Shown here in pieces: positions 46,272 to 58,341 of a DNA stretch of 64,000 nt; within the stretch, counting starts at the first letter, position 1; the number at the start of each line of letters is the position of its first letter. Below the pieces are notes generated by a model. The model searched no databases. It worked only from the letters and a program-made list of their open reading frames with translations, and had not been told where the DNA came from. Position numbers and translations under genes: made by a program. The stretch comes from Xanthostigma xanthostigma (taxonomy: Eukaryota > Arthropoda > Insecta > Raphidioptera > Raphidiidae): NCBI GenBank assembly GCA_963575645.1, contig OY754464.1, positions 29,279,501 to 29,343,500 on the forward strand, in the 5' to 3' direction.

Positions 46272-46643
46272 ATGCCCCAAGTTTACTGTGACAAGAGGGT
46301 TGGGAATAACTCAACTAACAAATCTTCGTGCCGCGCGCTGTCCCAAAATAAGAGTTCCTCTGGACATTCTTTTAGTAGATTTTCTATGGTTCGAAATTGT
46401 TTAAAGATACAAGAAGAAAATCTGATAACAGTTTGTAAACAGGCGTTTTCAGACAAATTGGACCTTGATAAAATCGAAATTCAACGTCATCAATTCGAAA
46501 TGTATGTCGATTACCTCCTCTTCCTGGAAAAACAAACTCAATTGCGAGATTATTTACTGATGTTTCACAGAATATGGACTGTCAAAATTGATTTTATTTT
46601 TTATTTAATTGCTTATATTATTAACAAGAAATATGACTATTAG
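46272..46643 (+). CDS. Unrecognised ORF of 123 codons
   Basis: The frame has a Ser-rich start (SSCRALSQNKSSSGHSFSR), then a stretch rich in charged and hydrophobic residues that looks helical (QEENLITVCKQAFSDKLDLD, FEMYVDYLLFLEKQTQLRD), and a hydrophobic end (DFIFYLIAYII). I recognise no domain. It could be an exon, a decayed transposon protein, or a chance frame; the helical middle is the only reason to list it. Confidence 0.25.
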   Translation: MPQVYCDKRVGNNSTNKSSCRALSQNKSSSGHSFSRFSMVRNCLKIQEENLITVCKQAFSDKLDLDKIEIQRHQFEMYVDYLLFLEKQTQLRDYLLMFHRIWTVKIDFIFYLIAYIINKKYDY

Positions 46644-46948
46644 AGTCGCCAACAGCTAGAGCTATTTAAGCCTAGTTTCAATTAATATTTATAAATTGTT
46701 ATTAAACAACGATCCTAAAGTTTAATGAGTAGGTATCGAATATTAGTATTAAAAAAAATAAATATTTGCTACCAGAACAAATTAGATCCAAAAAATCTTT
46801 TTCAAGAAATCCTAAAAATTACTTTTTTGCAGTCTTTTTGTTTAAACAAAATAAAACGACTACACCGACTTTGGTGAAATTTATTTCGAATCATAATTGC
46901 GTTAACAATCCTTTATTGAAACCCTACCAAAGTTGACACATTTTTAAT
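46644..46948. other. Unassigned sequence
   Basis: No supported feature. Confidence 0.35.
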
Positions 46949-47597
46949 GTATTTAGCATAAGGCACACTATTGGCGTCGGTCGGATGGCGGGACCTAGGG
47001 GTCGAACCAAAATTTCTCGACGTTTCATAGCCTCCTAAGAAGTTTGGCACCATTTTTGGAAATATGTGTATATATTATGTGACCACAATAACTCTCAACA
47101 GACTTAATCGATTTAAACTAAATTTGGTCCATATGTTGGAACCCATCACCGCACTAAGCCTACTTAAAATGGGCGCAATCGAACTATGTTAAGGGTGGTA
47201 TTTAGGGGTTGAAAAAAGTTTTCGTGCCCAAAAATACCAAAAAAATTCTCGGAATCGTTTCAAATTTGAAATTTAACCCTTTAGTAATTATTAAAATATG
47301 CTGCTAAAAATTTAATAAAATCAGCCCGACAAGACCGGACTTACAAATTTTTAGAAAACACTAGTTTACTGGTATGGATTTACATACTGAAGGGTGTATA
47401 TAAAGTTGGTACAGATGTTGAATTGATATTAATATTGAAATTAAGTAATGAAATGCTGTTTTTAGGGGTGTATTAAGAGGTAGTTTTTTTTATTTTGCCC
47501 AAAAACAAAGTTAAGTATATATAATAGAGCCACACTGCCTATAAAAGCAAATACACTATATTGTCGGCAGGGTTTGGCACTGCGACCTGAGTTTTTT
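46949..47597 (+). repeat. Family B repeat, copy 2
   Basis: Matches the copy at 11575-12222 in reverse orientation across its whole length (AAGGCACACTATTGGCGTCGG, GGGTTGAAAAAAGTTTTCG, TTGTCGGCAGGGTTTGGCAC). It stands next to family A here but is not inserted in it. Confidence 0.7.
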
Positions 47598-47662
47598 ATT
47601 ATTTCGTGTGTTATAATAATTATGCTATGAACTTACAGAATCATATTTGTCAATATGTTTTT

Positions 47663-48925
47663 TACCATTCCAGCACACAAGTGGGGAATGGTACTAGTTT
47701 AGGTCAAAAATCACTTTTCAAAATATCTTTCCGTTTTGAGGTCCCCCGAATCCAAAAAACATATTTTTGGAAAAACTCTGTGTGTCTGTTAGTCTGTTTG
47801 TCTGTGAACACGATACAGGTCAAACGGATAAGCGGATTGAAACCAAATTTTGGGAGGATGTTTGGTATGCAAATATGAAGAGCCCTATTGTTTTTGGGGA
47901 AAATCGGCGCATGCGCAGAAGAGATATATGCTAAAACGGTATTGTTTATATAATAATGGTATACTTTTCATAACGGCTTATTATTCTATTTATTTTTTCA
48001 AGAAAGTTTTGTAAAAAAATTTTTTTCTAAACTTTATAGTTTTCGAAATATTTTGAAAATAAAAAAAATCATCCGCTCTTTTGTTTTATGGATCTGTCAG
48101 AAATAAACTAGTTAGGCATGCTTAGATTAATTTGGCTATGTGAAGCTGGCAGCGCCAAATCCAAAAAGTAAAAATTAAATTATGTCTTTCGTTTGTTTAT
48201 CGTTTGTTTAGGTTTGTTTAGCTATTTTCATCGTTTGTTTAGACTTAGTTCAAAAGTTATTTAGAAATTTAAATGGGCGCTGCTGGTGTGAAGCTAGTAG
48301 CGCCTAGGACGTTTTTTTTCGATTTCTGGCTACACTAAGCCTAAACAAACGACGAAAATAGCTAAACAAACGTAAACAAACGATAAACAAACGATTCCAC
48401 CCATTGCTGGAGAAATTTGTTGAATGGGCGCTGCTGCTGTGAAGCTAGCAGCGCCCACTTTTTTTGGCTGTGTACGGATCACTAAGTCTAAACAAACGAC
48501 GAAAATAGCTAAACAAACGTAAACAAACGATAAACAAACGATTCAACCCATTTTTGGCGAAGTTTGTTGAATGGGCGCTGCTGGTGTGAAGCTAGCAGCG
48601 CCCATTTAAATTTCTAAATAACTTTTGAACTAAGTCTAAACAAACGATGAAAATAGCTAAACAAACCTAAACAAACGATAAACAAACGAAAGACATAAAT
48701 TTATTTTTACTTTTTGGATTGGGCGCTGCCAGCTTCACATAGCCGATTAATTTTTACATGACGTGGAACATATACTATGTAGGTAACCATGGCAACGAAT
48801 AGTTAATATCATATTGAATTACCCGCGTCACCTCACGCGATGTCAGAAATTTTATTTTCTTTATTATAATCAAATGTCAACATTTTTGAAGTTGGAATGG
48901 TCCCGTCCTCCAATTGGCTGGAATT
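47663..48925 (+). repeat. Family A repeat, copy 7 (split)
   Basis: Nearly full-length: starts ACCATTCCAGCACACAAGTG, ends TTGAAGTTGGAATGGTCCC. The outer ACCATTCCA/TGGAATGGT pair suggests short inverted ends. It is split at 48133 by a palindromic MITE with an 8-bp duplication. Without the insert it is about 650 bp. Confidence 0.75.
48133..48744. mobile_element. Palindromic MITE with repeated inner hairpins
   Basis: Inverted ends GGCTATGTGAAGCTGGCAGC and its complement are flanked by GATTAATT on both sides (48125-48132 and 48745-48752), an 8-bp duplication as in hAT elements. The outer arms (about 140 bp) mirror each other. Between them a unit with AAACAAACGATAAACAAACG and GGGCGCTGCTG..AGCTAGCAGCGCCC repeats, so each unit is itself a hairpin. 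The 612 bp contains no coding sequence. Confidence 0.8.
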
Positions 48926-49110
48926 TTTTATATAGCAAAACAAATGGAAAATGTATGTGGCGGGAATTGTAAGAATCTTGTTTTTTTAAAGGTATCTTTG
49001 CAGCTGTCACTTTGACCAAGATTGTAAATGATACGGATTGCCTTCTTTTGCAATAGAAGAGCCCTGTGTACTAGGAAGTTAATAAGTTTTAAATCCCGCA
49101 TTGGAACCAA
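48926..49110 (-). pseudogene. Non-LTR retrotransposon C-terminal fragment
   Basis: The minus-strand frame contains LLLQKKAIRIIYNLGQSDSC and KDTFKKTRFLQFPP, which match the LQKRAIRII..ESC..FK..IL pattern at the C-terminus of Jockey/CR1/L2-like reverse transcriptase proteins (compare LQKRCIRII in the element at 8.6-10.1 kb). It is a short orphan fragment ending where family A begins. Confidence 0.7.
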
Positions 49111-52100
49111 TTAAAACCTTGGGAGTCCAGCTTGTAATAGAAGAGTTATGGAAGCGTCCTGCTCGACAATATTGTCAAGCCCGAAAGTTTAATTAATTCA
49201 GTATTTTAAAATACCTACACAATTTAATGCATTGCTTTCATTTAGGTAACAATGATATTACAATGTGATAATATATGTTCAGTAATAAAATAAATTCACT
49301 GTATATGCACATGTTATACTGTAGTACGTGTATTATATTATATAATAATAATATAAAGTTGACTTTGGTCTGGCGAGTCCGCGCGTTGAACGTACAATAT
49401 TATGTCGAGAGATATAGAGTATAGAACAAACAGTGATAAAACAAGACTTATGCCTCAGGTCTCGTTTATAAATCACCCGGCCGATGGTAGCCGGGCGATG
49501 TAAGTGTTATTGCGGAAAGTCACGCGACGTCGAACCGAGCTATGATTGCACTGAACTGAACGAGCCACCACCGGCGCGGCGCCGCGCCACCAAAAACACG
49601 TAACACACATAACGTCGCATTCTTTGTGCTTGGTTACAGCTCCACACCGGTCATCACAAGGACAATATGAATAATTTATTTTTACAAAAATAAACATACA
49701 TAATGGGGTCGTCCTGCTAAATTAAAATTCAGGTTTCTAATATAACCTGTCATTCTTATGCCCGTATTCACCGAACATTATTCAAGATGGAAACTACTAA
49801 TTCTTCAGTAGATAGTAGTGTTGATCCAATAGAGTGTCACGATGAAGAAAGGTTTTGTTTTTCGAAACGTTGGTCACTAGCTTAGGTACATGATTGATAA
49901 AGCTTATTTCTGATCCTCAACCAAACTTTCCTTGATCGTGAAGCTACTAATCTTGGAACAAATTTATTCGTTGGAAAAAAAATTATTTTCAATTCACCAA
50001 GCAAAATATCAGGTAGAAAGTTAGTAAAAGAATAAATATGACTGCACTATACAACTTGCTCTTTTTGACGTTCATCCAAAAATTCGACCGATGTTGTTAG
50101 TATAAACGTCAAAAAAAGTTTCACAAAATAATAATGTTTTTATCCTAAACCAATAGCGCGAAAAACTTCCACTAACTTTAATGTTTTACAACTATACACT
50201 TCACAAAAGGTTAATAAACAACACAAAAATAAATTTACAGGAGCAAACTGTAGACATACTACTCCTAACTCCATGTTTATAGGTTAGATATTATGATCTA
50301 TGTGGTGGCCATTATTATTTTATCAGGCGAATAAATATTTATACCCTGGAAGTACGACAGAATAGATTTATACATGCAGTAAACTTAATTATATTTGGTG
50401 ACCTGAATTGTCGCTATTTATTCGGAGGATTAGCTGCCTGCAGAAAAAATGAACCGAATAAAGAACTACTTACGTTCGGTGAATATAGCCATTAGTTAAC
50501 TAAGTACAGTATGTAAACATAATAGGTGTAGACTGTAGAACATTTTAACATTGGGATAAAATGAACTAATTAAAATGCTTCATGACAAACATCTAATGTG
50601 TGAGAGAGAAATGAATAGCAAAACTTCAAGTTATTAAACACTAGCAGCCCGGTTTTTTTATGTTTAATCAATGACTGTTTTCAAATCAAACAACACTTCT
50701 CGTAATTTTCTGTGCAAGGTCGTCGTTTAGGCATAAAACTTTAATAATGTTTCGGGAATCCGATTTTTAACATGCATTTTAAGGGTTAAGGGAAGCATCA
50801 GGTAAAAAAATGTTCCAGAAAAATATTGTATATTTTTTCTCGAAAAATCATAATTTATGATATAAAATAGGTTTTCCCATTAAAAATGTCAGTCACCCTC
50901 ATCCCTGTGCAGAGGATGATGTGGTATTTGTCTCTAAACGATGTCCCGCTTCAAACTAAATAACTTTTGTCTGAAACTTTTTTCGAAATAATCGAGTCCA
51001 ACCGTCCCAAGATAAACGTCCCACCTGTATTGTTGAAATCGAGAGCACCAAATTTTGATGGGTAAACTTTTTTGTTTAAGCTTTTAACAATGCAATCGAA
51101 AAGGTTTTACGAAAATTCATTCAGTGGAACCGGGTTCCGAGGTTTTTAGATTTTTATGTCTTACGACACTCCACTAATAAACAAACAAGTAATATAATTT
51201 ATCAGGTAATTTAATTAGATTACTTAAATTATATTTTCATAGATTCAGAGTAAAGCATTGCGTGTATACTATTGTTTTTAAACGATTTAAAATTATAGTC
51301 AATGACATAAGATCTTAACTAACTAAGGTTATGTTTTTTGACGCGAATTTTCATTTTGTAGTTTGTACTTATTCTAATCGATTTGTAAAAATATAAAAAA
51401 TAATTATACTATAGTGAAAGGTAACGAATGAATAAAGATTTTAAAAAATCTGTAATCAAAAAATTGTTGATATCAGATGACATTGAATGGTCACTTGTAT
51501 AATTAGTGAATTTTTTTATATTCACTAATTCATATTGTGAGTATTCACTAACTCCGTACGATTCTAGCATTGACAAATAGTGAATATGCAGTTGTAATCA
51601 GTGAAAAATCACTCCGAATTGGAATCAACTCGATTTGCATTCGAGCAAAGCCGGGCTGGGCAGCTTGTATAGACATTACCCCTTCTCAAAAAATAAGCTA
51701 TCGAATGGTAAAAACTGCGTTCAAATCCGTTCAGTACTTCTCGAGATGAGCTGGTACAGACAGACAGACATACACTTCCCGAAACTTCCATTTATAATTT
51801 ATACTGCGTGTGACATTTGTTGTGACGAAATCGGATTCGAACAGTCCAGCCAAAAGCGATATTACGACGGTATTACATGAGCTAATAAATTAATATATAT
51901 ATAGTCAGAATATGTCGTGTTTAACAGTCGTTTTATTTTATTATCTACATTATAGACGCTTGAGATCTAAGTTAACGAATTATATCGAATTTAAAAAAAA
52001 ACACCACAAAACATCCCTGAGATTCGAAGTCACGACAATAGGGTTATTGACAAAATTTCAAAAAGTATTTAAAATTAAAGAATAAAGGTATATGTACCTA

Positions 52101-53209
52101 CCCGTAAAAAATATTTTTCCTCATAAATATAACAGATTTGACTCATTATTGGTTGTTTTTAATTTTGACTTTAAATTCTGCGCCAAAACGTCAATTGACC
52201 TTGACAGCCATGTTTACTGATTTTATACGTCACAGTAGGCAATCAGTAAACACTAAGCAAGCGGGTACAACGTGACATATAGCATTATAACCAACAAAGT
52301 GTTGCATTCAATATGATTGACAGAGTACAATGAATACACCAGAGAACATACACTGAACAAAGATAACGAATACACATGGCAGTCAGTGGCACACAGCTAC
52401 CGGCCATGTTGACTGATTAATGACGTCACGCGCTGTGATTGGTGTTTAAAATTACGTGACACATAGGTTAAAAATCGTGATTTTATTTATTTATTTTAAT
52501 ATATTTAACGCACTATAATTATTTAATAAAAATAATAATTCTAAACGATATTTTGGACCATAAACTTTCATTATAACACAGTTTTATATTTAATTTTAAT
52601 CACTGTCAAAAACCCTATTTTGTTCATTGACCAGCATATTACATCAGACTGTCCCCATGTGCATTTTAAGTGCGCATTATTACTGACGATTTCAAATTGT
52701 TTTCTCAGCAAATAAGAGTTCGACAAGCTCAATACTGTAGATTGTGACTTGTGAGTTTTCTGATGATGCTGTTAAAAATACGAAACATTGTATGATTTTC
52801 GAACTGTACAGTTGACCGTGTGGACACGTCAAAATCAGTTAGTGATCAAAAGGATCTGTGCTGCGAGACAGAGGTAAGTTACGGTCGCGTTGACGCGTGG
52901 ACTTTTGTTGACTTTTGTACGGCCAAACACGCAAGTAGATTACTGACAGATAGACTCACAGAAACATATAATGTAGACGTTACAAAACATTTACAATCGT
53001 CCATATTGTTTACTTGCAGTCATTAACACTGATCTTTAATAGAGATGGCTAGTCACTATCATGAAGCTTTTTATACATGGATACAGGCACTAATTATCTC
53101 AGTTGCCGAGCGTCTATAATCTAAAATTCTTTTTTTTTCTTGCTTAGAAGTCGCAGGAAGTATTGAGAAAGTGTGTAAATTTCAATTATCAGTACAGCTA
53201 CGCATATTC
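49111..53209. other. Unassigned 4-kb stretch with one GC-rich patch
   Basis: A CpG-rich patch lies at about 49495-49625 (CCGGCGCGGCGCCGCGCCACC). The area 51600-51830 reads like a decayed element end (AAGCCGGGCTGGGCAGCTTG, CGAGATGAGCTGGTACAGAC). No gene is supported; short frames here lack domains. Confidence 0.4.
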
Positions 53210-53540
53210 TATTATTGGTTTGTAGAAAACGCCAAAAAAAATCTTGGAATTGTTTCAAAACATAAATTTAACCATTTAACAATGCTTAAAATGTGTCCCA
53301 AAAATTTCAACAAAATCGGACAGACAAAGGAGGAATTCAAATTTATGGAACTACCTACTAGTTTTCCTGAAGAGCGTATTTTGGTGAAAATTGTAAAATG
53401 ACAAAATGCACCCCGAATATTGAAAGTAAGAAAAGCTTACTTAGTTACTTTTTATTTTGTTCAAAAACAAAATTCAATTCACACATTTAATTTAAATAAC
53501 ACAATGAACGTACCTATCAGCAAATACACTATTTTGTGAC
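53210..53540 (+). repeat. Diverged family B relative
   Basis: Shares AAAAAAAATCTTGGAATTGTT, TTTAACCATTTA and AGCAAATACACTATTTTGTG with family B, with many differences and a shorter body. Confidence 0.45.
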
Positions 53541-54557
53541 AGTTCTTTTGTTGGAGCACCATAAGCGTAAAAAAAGTGACGGACCACTGGTCCAAATATA
53601 GTAGCTTATATTTATTATTCAATGTCGACGAATTGCTTTTAAAAAACACTGTTTGTATGTTTGATTTGATTTTTTTTTCAAAGAATGATTTTGTTTTGAT
53701 TTTATAAGTTCATACATAAGATTTCGCAAAGGCTTCTTTATTGTTTGGGGCGCTGTCTTTGTATTATATATGGATAGAGTTGGTATGCAGTGCGGTGGGA
53801 TGGGTACAGACCGATTGTGAGTGGCTACAAAGTGTTCGATCGCTCGTATGGAGGGCAAGCGGAAACGGCGCAAAAAGCCGGGATATAAATTTTATCTTGT
53901 GCGACTTGCATTCGACATACGCCGGGACATATTTCAGAGACGTTTTCCGACCTTTGTGTTATAACTTTGTATGAAACTATACACACTCTATGTATAGAAG
54001 ACGGTTCGGGTTATACGGAACACATGTGCCTTAAACATATTCATTTGATATCGGCATCAATACAACGGCAAACAAAACTAAAGGTCCGTTGTCTCGACAA
54101 AAACGTCGCGCCGAAATATTGGAAATTTGTATCAATAAAGTCGTCGAACAAAAGAATTCTAACTTTATACATAAATCAATCTTTGGGCTATGAAAATATT
54201 GAAGCAGTTACGAGATAGGGTAAAGGCACTGCTTCCCGATCACTCACTTCTTTTATGTTTACGTAATCTACGGAATGCATTGTTGCAAAACATCCTAACC
54301 TACAATATTAATATTATAAATGTAGAAATATGCGCGTGTTTGTTTGTTAATCAATTAAGCCTCAATGGTGCAACAGATTTCAATAAAATTTCGCATGCAG
54401 GCAATTTATGATTCTAATTAACGCACAGAATACTTTTAATCCCGTTCGATTCAATTGTTACCAAGAAATAAAACGAAATTATTTTCGCTTTGTTATTTCA
54501 TCACGACTAGGAGACGACCGATAAAAATGAAATGTTACATGTAGAGAGCCTATGCCT
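53541..54557. other. Unassigned sequence
   Basis: Several overlapping short frames (53741-54411) have no recognisable domains; one reads MEGKRKRRKKPGYKFYLVRL, basic but unassigned. Confidence 0.35.
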
Positions 54558-54565
54558 ATAGGAAT

Positions 54566-54909
54566 TAGAGCTGTAACAAACCGTATGTATTCGTTACTGA
54601 GTAACGGGTACATCGTCTGACTCGAAGTACCGAATCGTTACTCGCATCTGTCGTATCGAACTGACATGGACTCGTTTGATGCGGTTATACGTTATACGAA
54701 CGAAGTCATACCGTATCACGATGCGACGCGCCTCGATGGGATGGTACATGCTTGATGCCAGAGAACATACACTTCTTGATGCTGTTATACACTATTGTAT
54801 GTCGTATGAAAAGTAACGAGTAAGGTAACGATACGGAAGTAACGGGTACTGGTTCTTTAAGTAACGAATACATACGGGTACACAATTTCTCGTTACTTTT
54901 ACAGCTCTA
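54566..54909. mobile_element. hAT-type MITE with perfect target duplication
   Basis: Inverted ends TAGAGCTGTAA and TTACAGCTCTA bound 344 bp and are flanked by ATAGGAAT on both sides (54558-54565 and 54910-54917). Eight-base duplication and TAGAG..TG ends are typical of hAT elements. The interior is rich in GTAACG motifs and has no coding sequence. Confidence 0.88.
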
Positions 54910-54954
54910 ATAGGAATAATAACCGAGCTCTATTTCCTTATAGGCTAATGCCTA

Positions 54955-55342
54955 TACTTTTTTGAAAAAAAAAATAGCAGGCAAGGATCAGGTGGAAAAT
55001 GTTGTTGAGGCTCCAACTTTAAGGGAAAAAAATATTTAAACACAAAAACATTCAAAATGGTGAAATGGGGATGCAATTTAGGGGTTGAAAACGGTTTTCT
55101 GCGATATACGACAAAACGTGACCTCTTAGCAGAAATTGTTCCACACAAAAGTTGTAGATGGTAAAAAAATCTAAAACTTTTGTACCAAACACTTTTCGAC
55201 ATAACCTCAAATGAACCGTCAAAATGGCATCCCCATTTCACCATTTTGAATGTTTTCGTGTTTAAATATTTTTTTCCCTTAAAGTTGGAGCCTCAACAAC
55301 ATTTTCCACCTGGTCCTTGCCTGCTATTTTTTTTTAGCGTTA
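54955..55342. repeat. Foldback with 115-bp arms
   Basis: Arms AATAGCAGGCAAGGA..CATTTTGAATG are near-perfect reverse complements (54958-55080 and 55215-55338). The centre (ACAAAAGTTGTAG region) is also partly self-paired. Non-coding. Confidence 0.8.
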
Positions 55343-56518
55343 AAAATTCGTTTTGGCACCAGCCTATTATCACTGCATATAAAATGGCTTTTTTAAGGTG
55401 CCGGTAAAATTATAACTATTAAAGTTGCCGTAAACCGGTGTCTTTACCCTATTATTTCCTTTCATTTCGTTTGAAATATTTATGAAAACGTTCTATAATT
55501 TGAAAGATCTATTTCTACAATGTTAATATATTGTAGGTAACAGGAATATTTTTTTTTAAGTTATAGGTATATTTAATGCTCCATAATGTCTTTGTGCAAC
55601 GTTACGTCCAACACTGCCGACTTTATCAAGTGCAAAAAACATAAGAAACAATTATTACAATATTTATACAAATAACAAACGAATCATTTCATAATTATTT
55701 TTGTAAATAATTAACCTGTGAACTAACCTCAACTTTTAGAACTTGTCAGAAATAATCAAAAGACATAACTCAATTTAATATCAAACAATAACGTCTATCA
55801 TAAATAACCACATGTTATGCATAATGTGCTATTATAAAATCAATTATGTACATCACATATTATGTTTTATCATTAAATCACCATTAAATCTTTAAAAAAT
55901 CATTTGACTGATAAACACAATTACTTTGCAACGGAATTGTTCACTTATTTTCTTATTCTCAATCTGGAAAACTTGTAAATAATAAATTTTTGTAACAGGA
56001 AGTGATTATGATCCAAATAAAATAAACATTGCATAATCAATCTTTCAAATACCATTTTAAATTTACTAAATAGGCAAAACAATGATGACCGCAGCTGCTG
56101 CGCGTCTATAATCTGTTATCTGTCTATTAATTAGGTAAAAAATCATTTGGTAAAAATTCCTCGAAAATTAATTTTGAAAGTAGGCAACTCTAATAAGATA
56201 TGTTAATAAAAAGTTTGCGCGCCATTGAACTAGAGAGGTATTAGGCAAACAAATAAAAATTATAGAAATATTTATTTATACTAGATTAGCTAAGGTTAAC
56301 TTTTCTAACGAGATCTTTAAACCAATAGCAACAAGAATATAAAACACAATTGTGATAGAGGAGTAATGGAAACACCACATAAACTTGCTATACACGTTCG
56401 ATTACTCTCGTTAACCTCCTCGGTCAGCTGCCTACTACTTGAGAACTTTCTGCCTATTCTTTAGAAAATCTCACTGAAATGTGAATTTGAACAAGTAGAC
56501 TTCAAAAATATATAATAC
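55343..56518. other. Unassigned AT-rich sequence
   Basis: No supported feature. Confidence 0.35.
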
Positions 56519-56746
56519 TAGCGACCCGGTCCGGCTTCGCCCGAAATTGTAGATTACCACCGTTTTTTCCTTGACTTACGTTGCAAAATTGGTCTCCACG
56601 ATAAGCGCTTCTATTTTAACGCGATAATATATAGCCTATGTCCATTTTGCAGCTCCATTCTTAATATTGGTGAAAACGTTTTTGAAATCGGATGAGTAGT
56701 TTCGGAGATTATCTCCTACATTCAAACTTACCAACTTCTCTATTAG
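56519..56746 (+). mobile_element. RTE-like non-LTR 3' fragment
   Basis: CTAGCGACCCGGTCCGGCTTC followed by a decayed CAAAATTGGTCTCCACG body and GATGAGTAGTTTCGGAGATTA. The opening matches that at 724. Short and non-coding. Confidence 0.45.
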
Positions 56747-56823
56747 GTAATATCGATGCATGTAAGGTATATGGTAATAGATGTTTCATTAAAAATTGTT
56801 TAAAAAGAGAATAAATAAATAGT

Positions 56824-57905
56824 AAGTATATTACACCACAAGTGCCGAAAGTGTGATAATTTTGCCCTGTGCGCCATGATGTCTGAGGCGAAGCCGATGG
56901 CTACATGGCGCGAAGAGCAACAATATCACTTTCGGCCAGTGTGGTGTATACTATTTTTCTTCATACCTCGGTCGTAAGCACGCTTATTAAATTAATTACA
57001 AAAAAACACAGATAAATTCCAAGCCAGAAGCTTTGGGGTTATACGTAAAAACAAGAATATTAGCTAAAATGTAACAGAGTTACTGTAGAAACGACATCTA
57101 AACAACAGTTGATTGGTTGTATTTGCTTAAGGAGGTTGATCCGTTACAGTCCCAATGAAAAGTAAGTCGAATTCTAAATGGGAACTTTTATAATTTATAA
57201 GTCGATGATACCAATAAATTATTGTCATAAAAGCATAAATAAATATTTTTTTTTAATATTTATTAATTATTTCAGTACTGTATACTTAATGGACTAACTT
57301 TTGAATTTTTTGTACAAAGTTAGGTTAAAAAAAATAAATTTATGTAAATATCTGTATTTTACATATTTTTTGCAGTACCTAAATAATTAAAAAAAGTTGA
57401 AAATTCAGTTAAAATTGTTAAATCTGTCAAGAATAAAAGCCCATAAGGGAAAAGTGCTAAGATTTAATAATTTTTTTTATTGATTAAAAGTCTCCTAATT
57501 AAATTGGAAAAAATATTAAAATATGCGTAAGACATCGATGCTTTCCATAGATAGTTTTCGGAACTGCTAACATTATTTGGTTATTTGCAAAAAATTAAAA
57601 TGTAGCGTTTGTATGCTAGGTTGACATATTTTCCATAAGACTACATGTAAAAGTTTTCTTCAATTTTTAACTTTATAAATCTCCTAATGGTTTTGAATTT
57701 TTTACAGAAAATTTTGTCATAAAAAAATCTATTAAAAAAACTTTATTTCAGATTTTTTTCATTATCTTCGTAAAACGGCTCAACCTCCTTAACTAGCGCA
57801 CGAACGTACGAATTTCCCGTATTGTAGCGTGTAATCTCACCAAGGAGTAAATGTTAGACTTTCTGCCTTACAATTGGTGCTGAAATTATGCACTTTCGAT
57901 CGAAG
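56824..57905. repeat. Family C repeat, copy 2 (reversed, split)
   Basis: Reverse-orientation match to 3834-4287, in two parts (56824-57130 and 57789-57905), interrupted by a TTAA-flanked element. Confidence 0.6.
57131..57788. mobile_element. TTAA-flanked element, 658 bp
   Basis: Ends GGAGGTTGATCCGTT and AACGGCTCAACCTCC (14 of 15 positions inverted-paired) are flanked by TTAA on both sides. TTAA is the piggyBac-type target, but the ends do not start with the usual CCC. Family C text resumes on both sides, which supports a clean insertion. Interior AT-rich and non-coding. Confidence 0.7.
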
Positions 57906-58147
57906 TATGAAGAAACAAAAAATTTAGAAGAACAGAAAATCCAACTGTATCTAACACATGAAATTACAAAACAAGCTTCCAATAATATCAGATGACAAAC
58001 TTAGTTGGATTAAAAGATATTACCTAATGTTTGAGTGCGCTGGTAGTTAGATATTTTTATCCGACTATGTATAACTGTTCATAATGGAAGCGTGTTTTGT
58101 ACATTTGTTCTTTTAATAATATATTAGATATCATGTCCATCGAGATA
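57906..58147. other. Unassigned sequence
   Basis: No supported feature. Confidence 0.35.
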
Positions 58148-58341
58148 ATTATAAATAACAAAATCGCAGGATTGTGGACAAATATTAGATTTATTAATTG
58201 TACGACGTTTCGTCTATAAAATTTAGACTTTTTCAAGTACAAGTTGAAAATTATTAAAACAATAATTATGAAAATAAACATTAATTACTAATTAATAAAT
58301 CTAATATTTGTCCACAATCCTGCGATTTTGTTATTTATAAT
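58148..58341. repeat. Hairpin with perfect 52-bp arms
   Basis: Arms at 58148-58199 and 58290-58341 are exact reverse complements as read (ATAAATAACAAAATCGCAGG). The loop carries GTACGACGTTTCGTC, shared with the hairpin at 31115. Confidence 0.85.
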
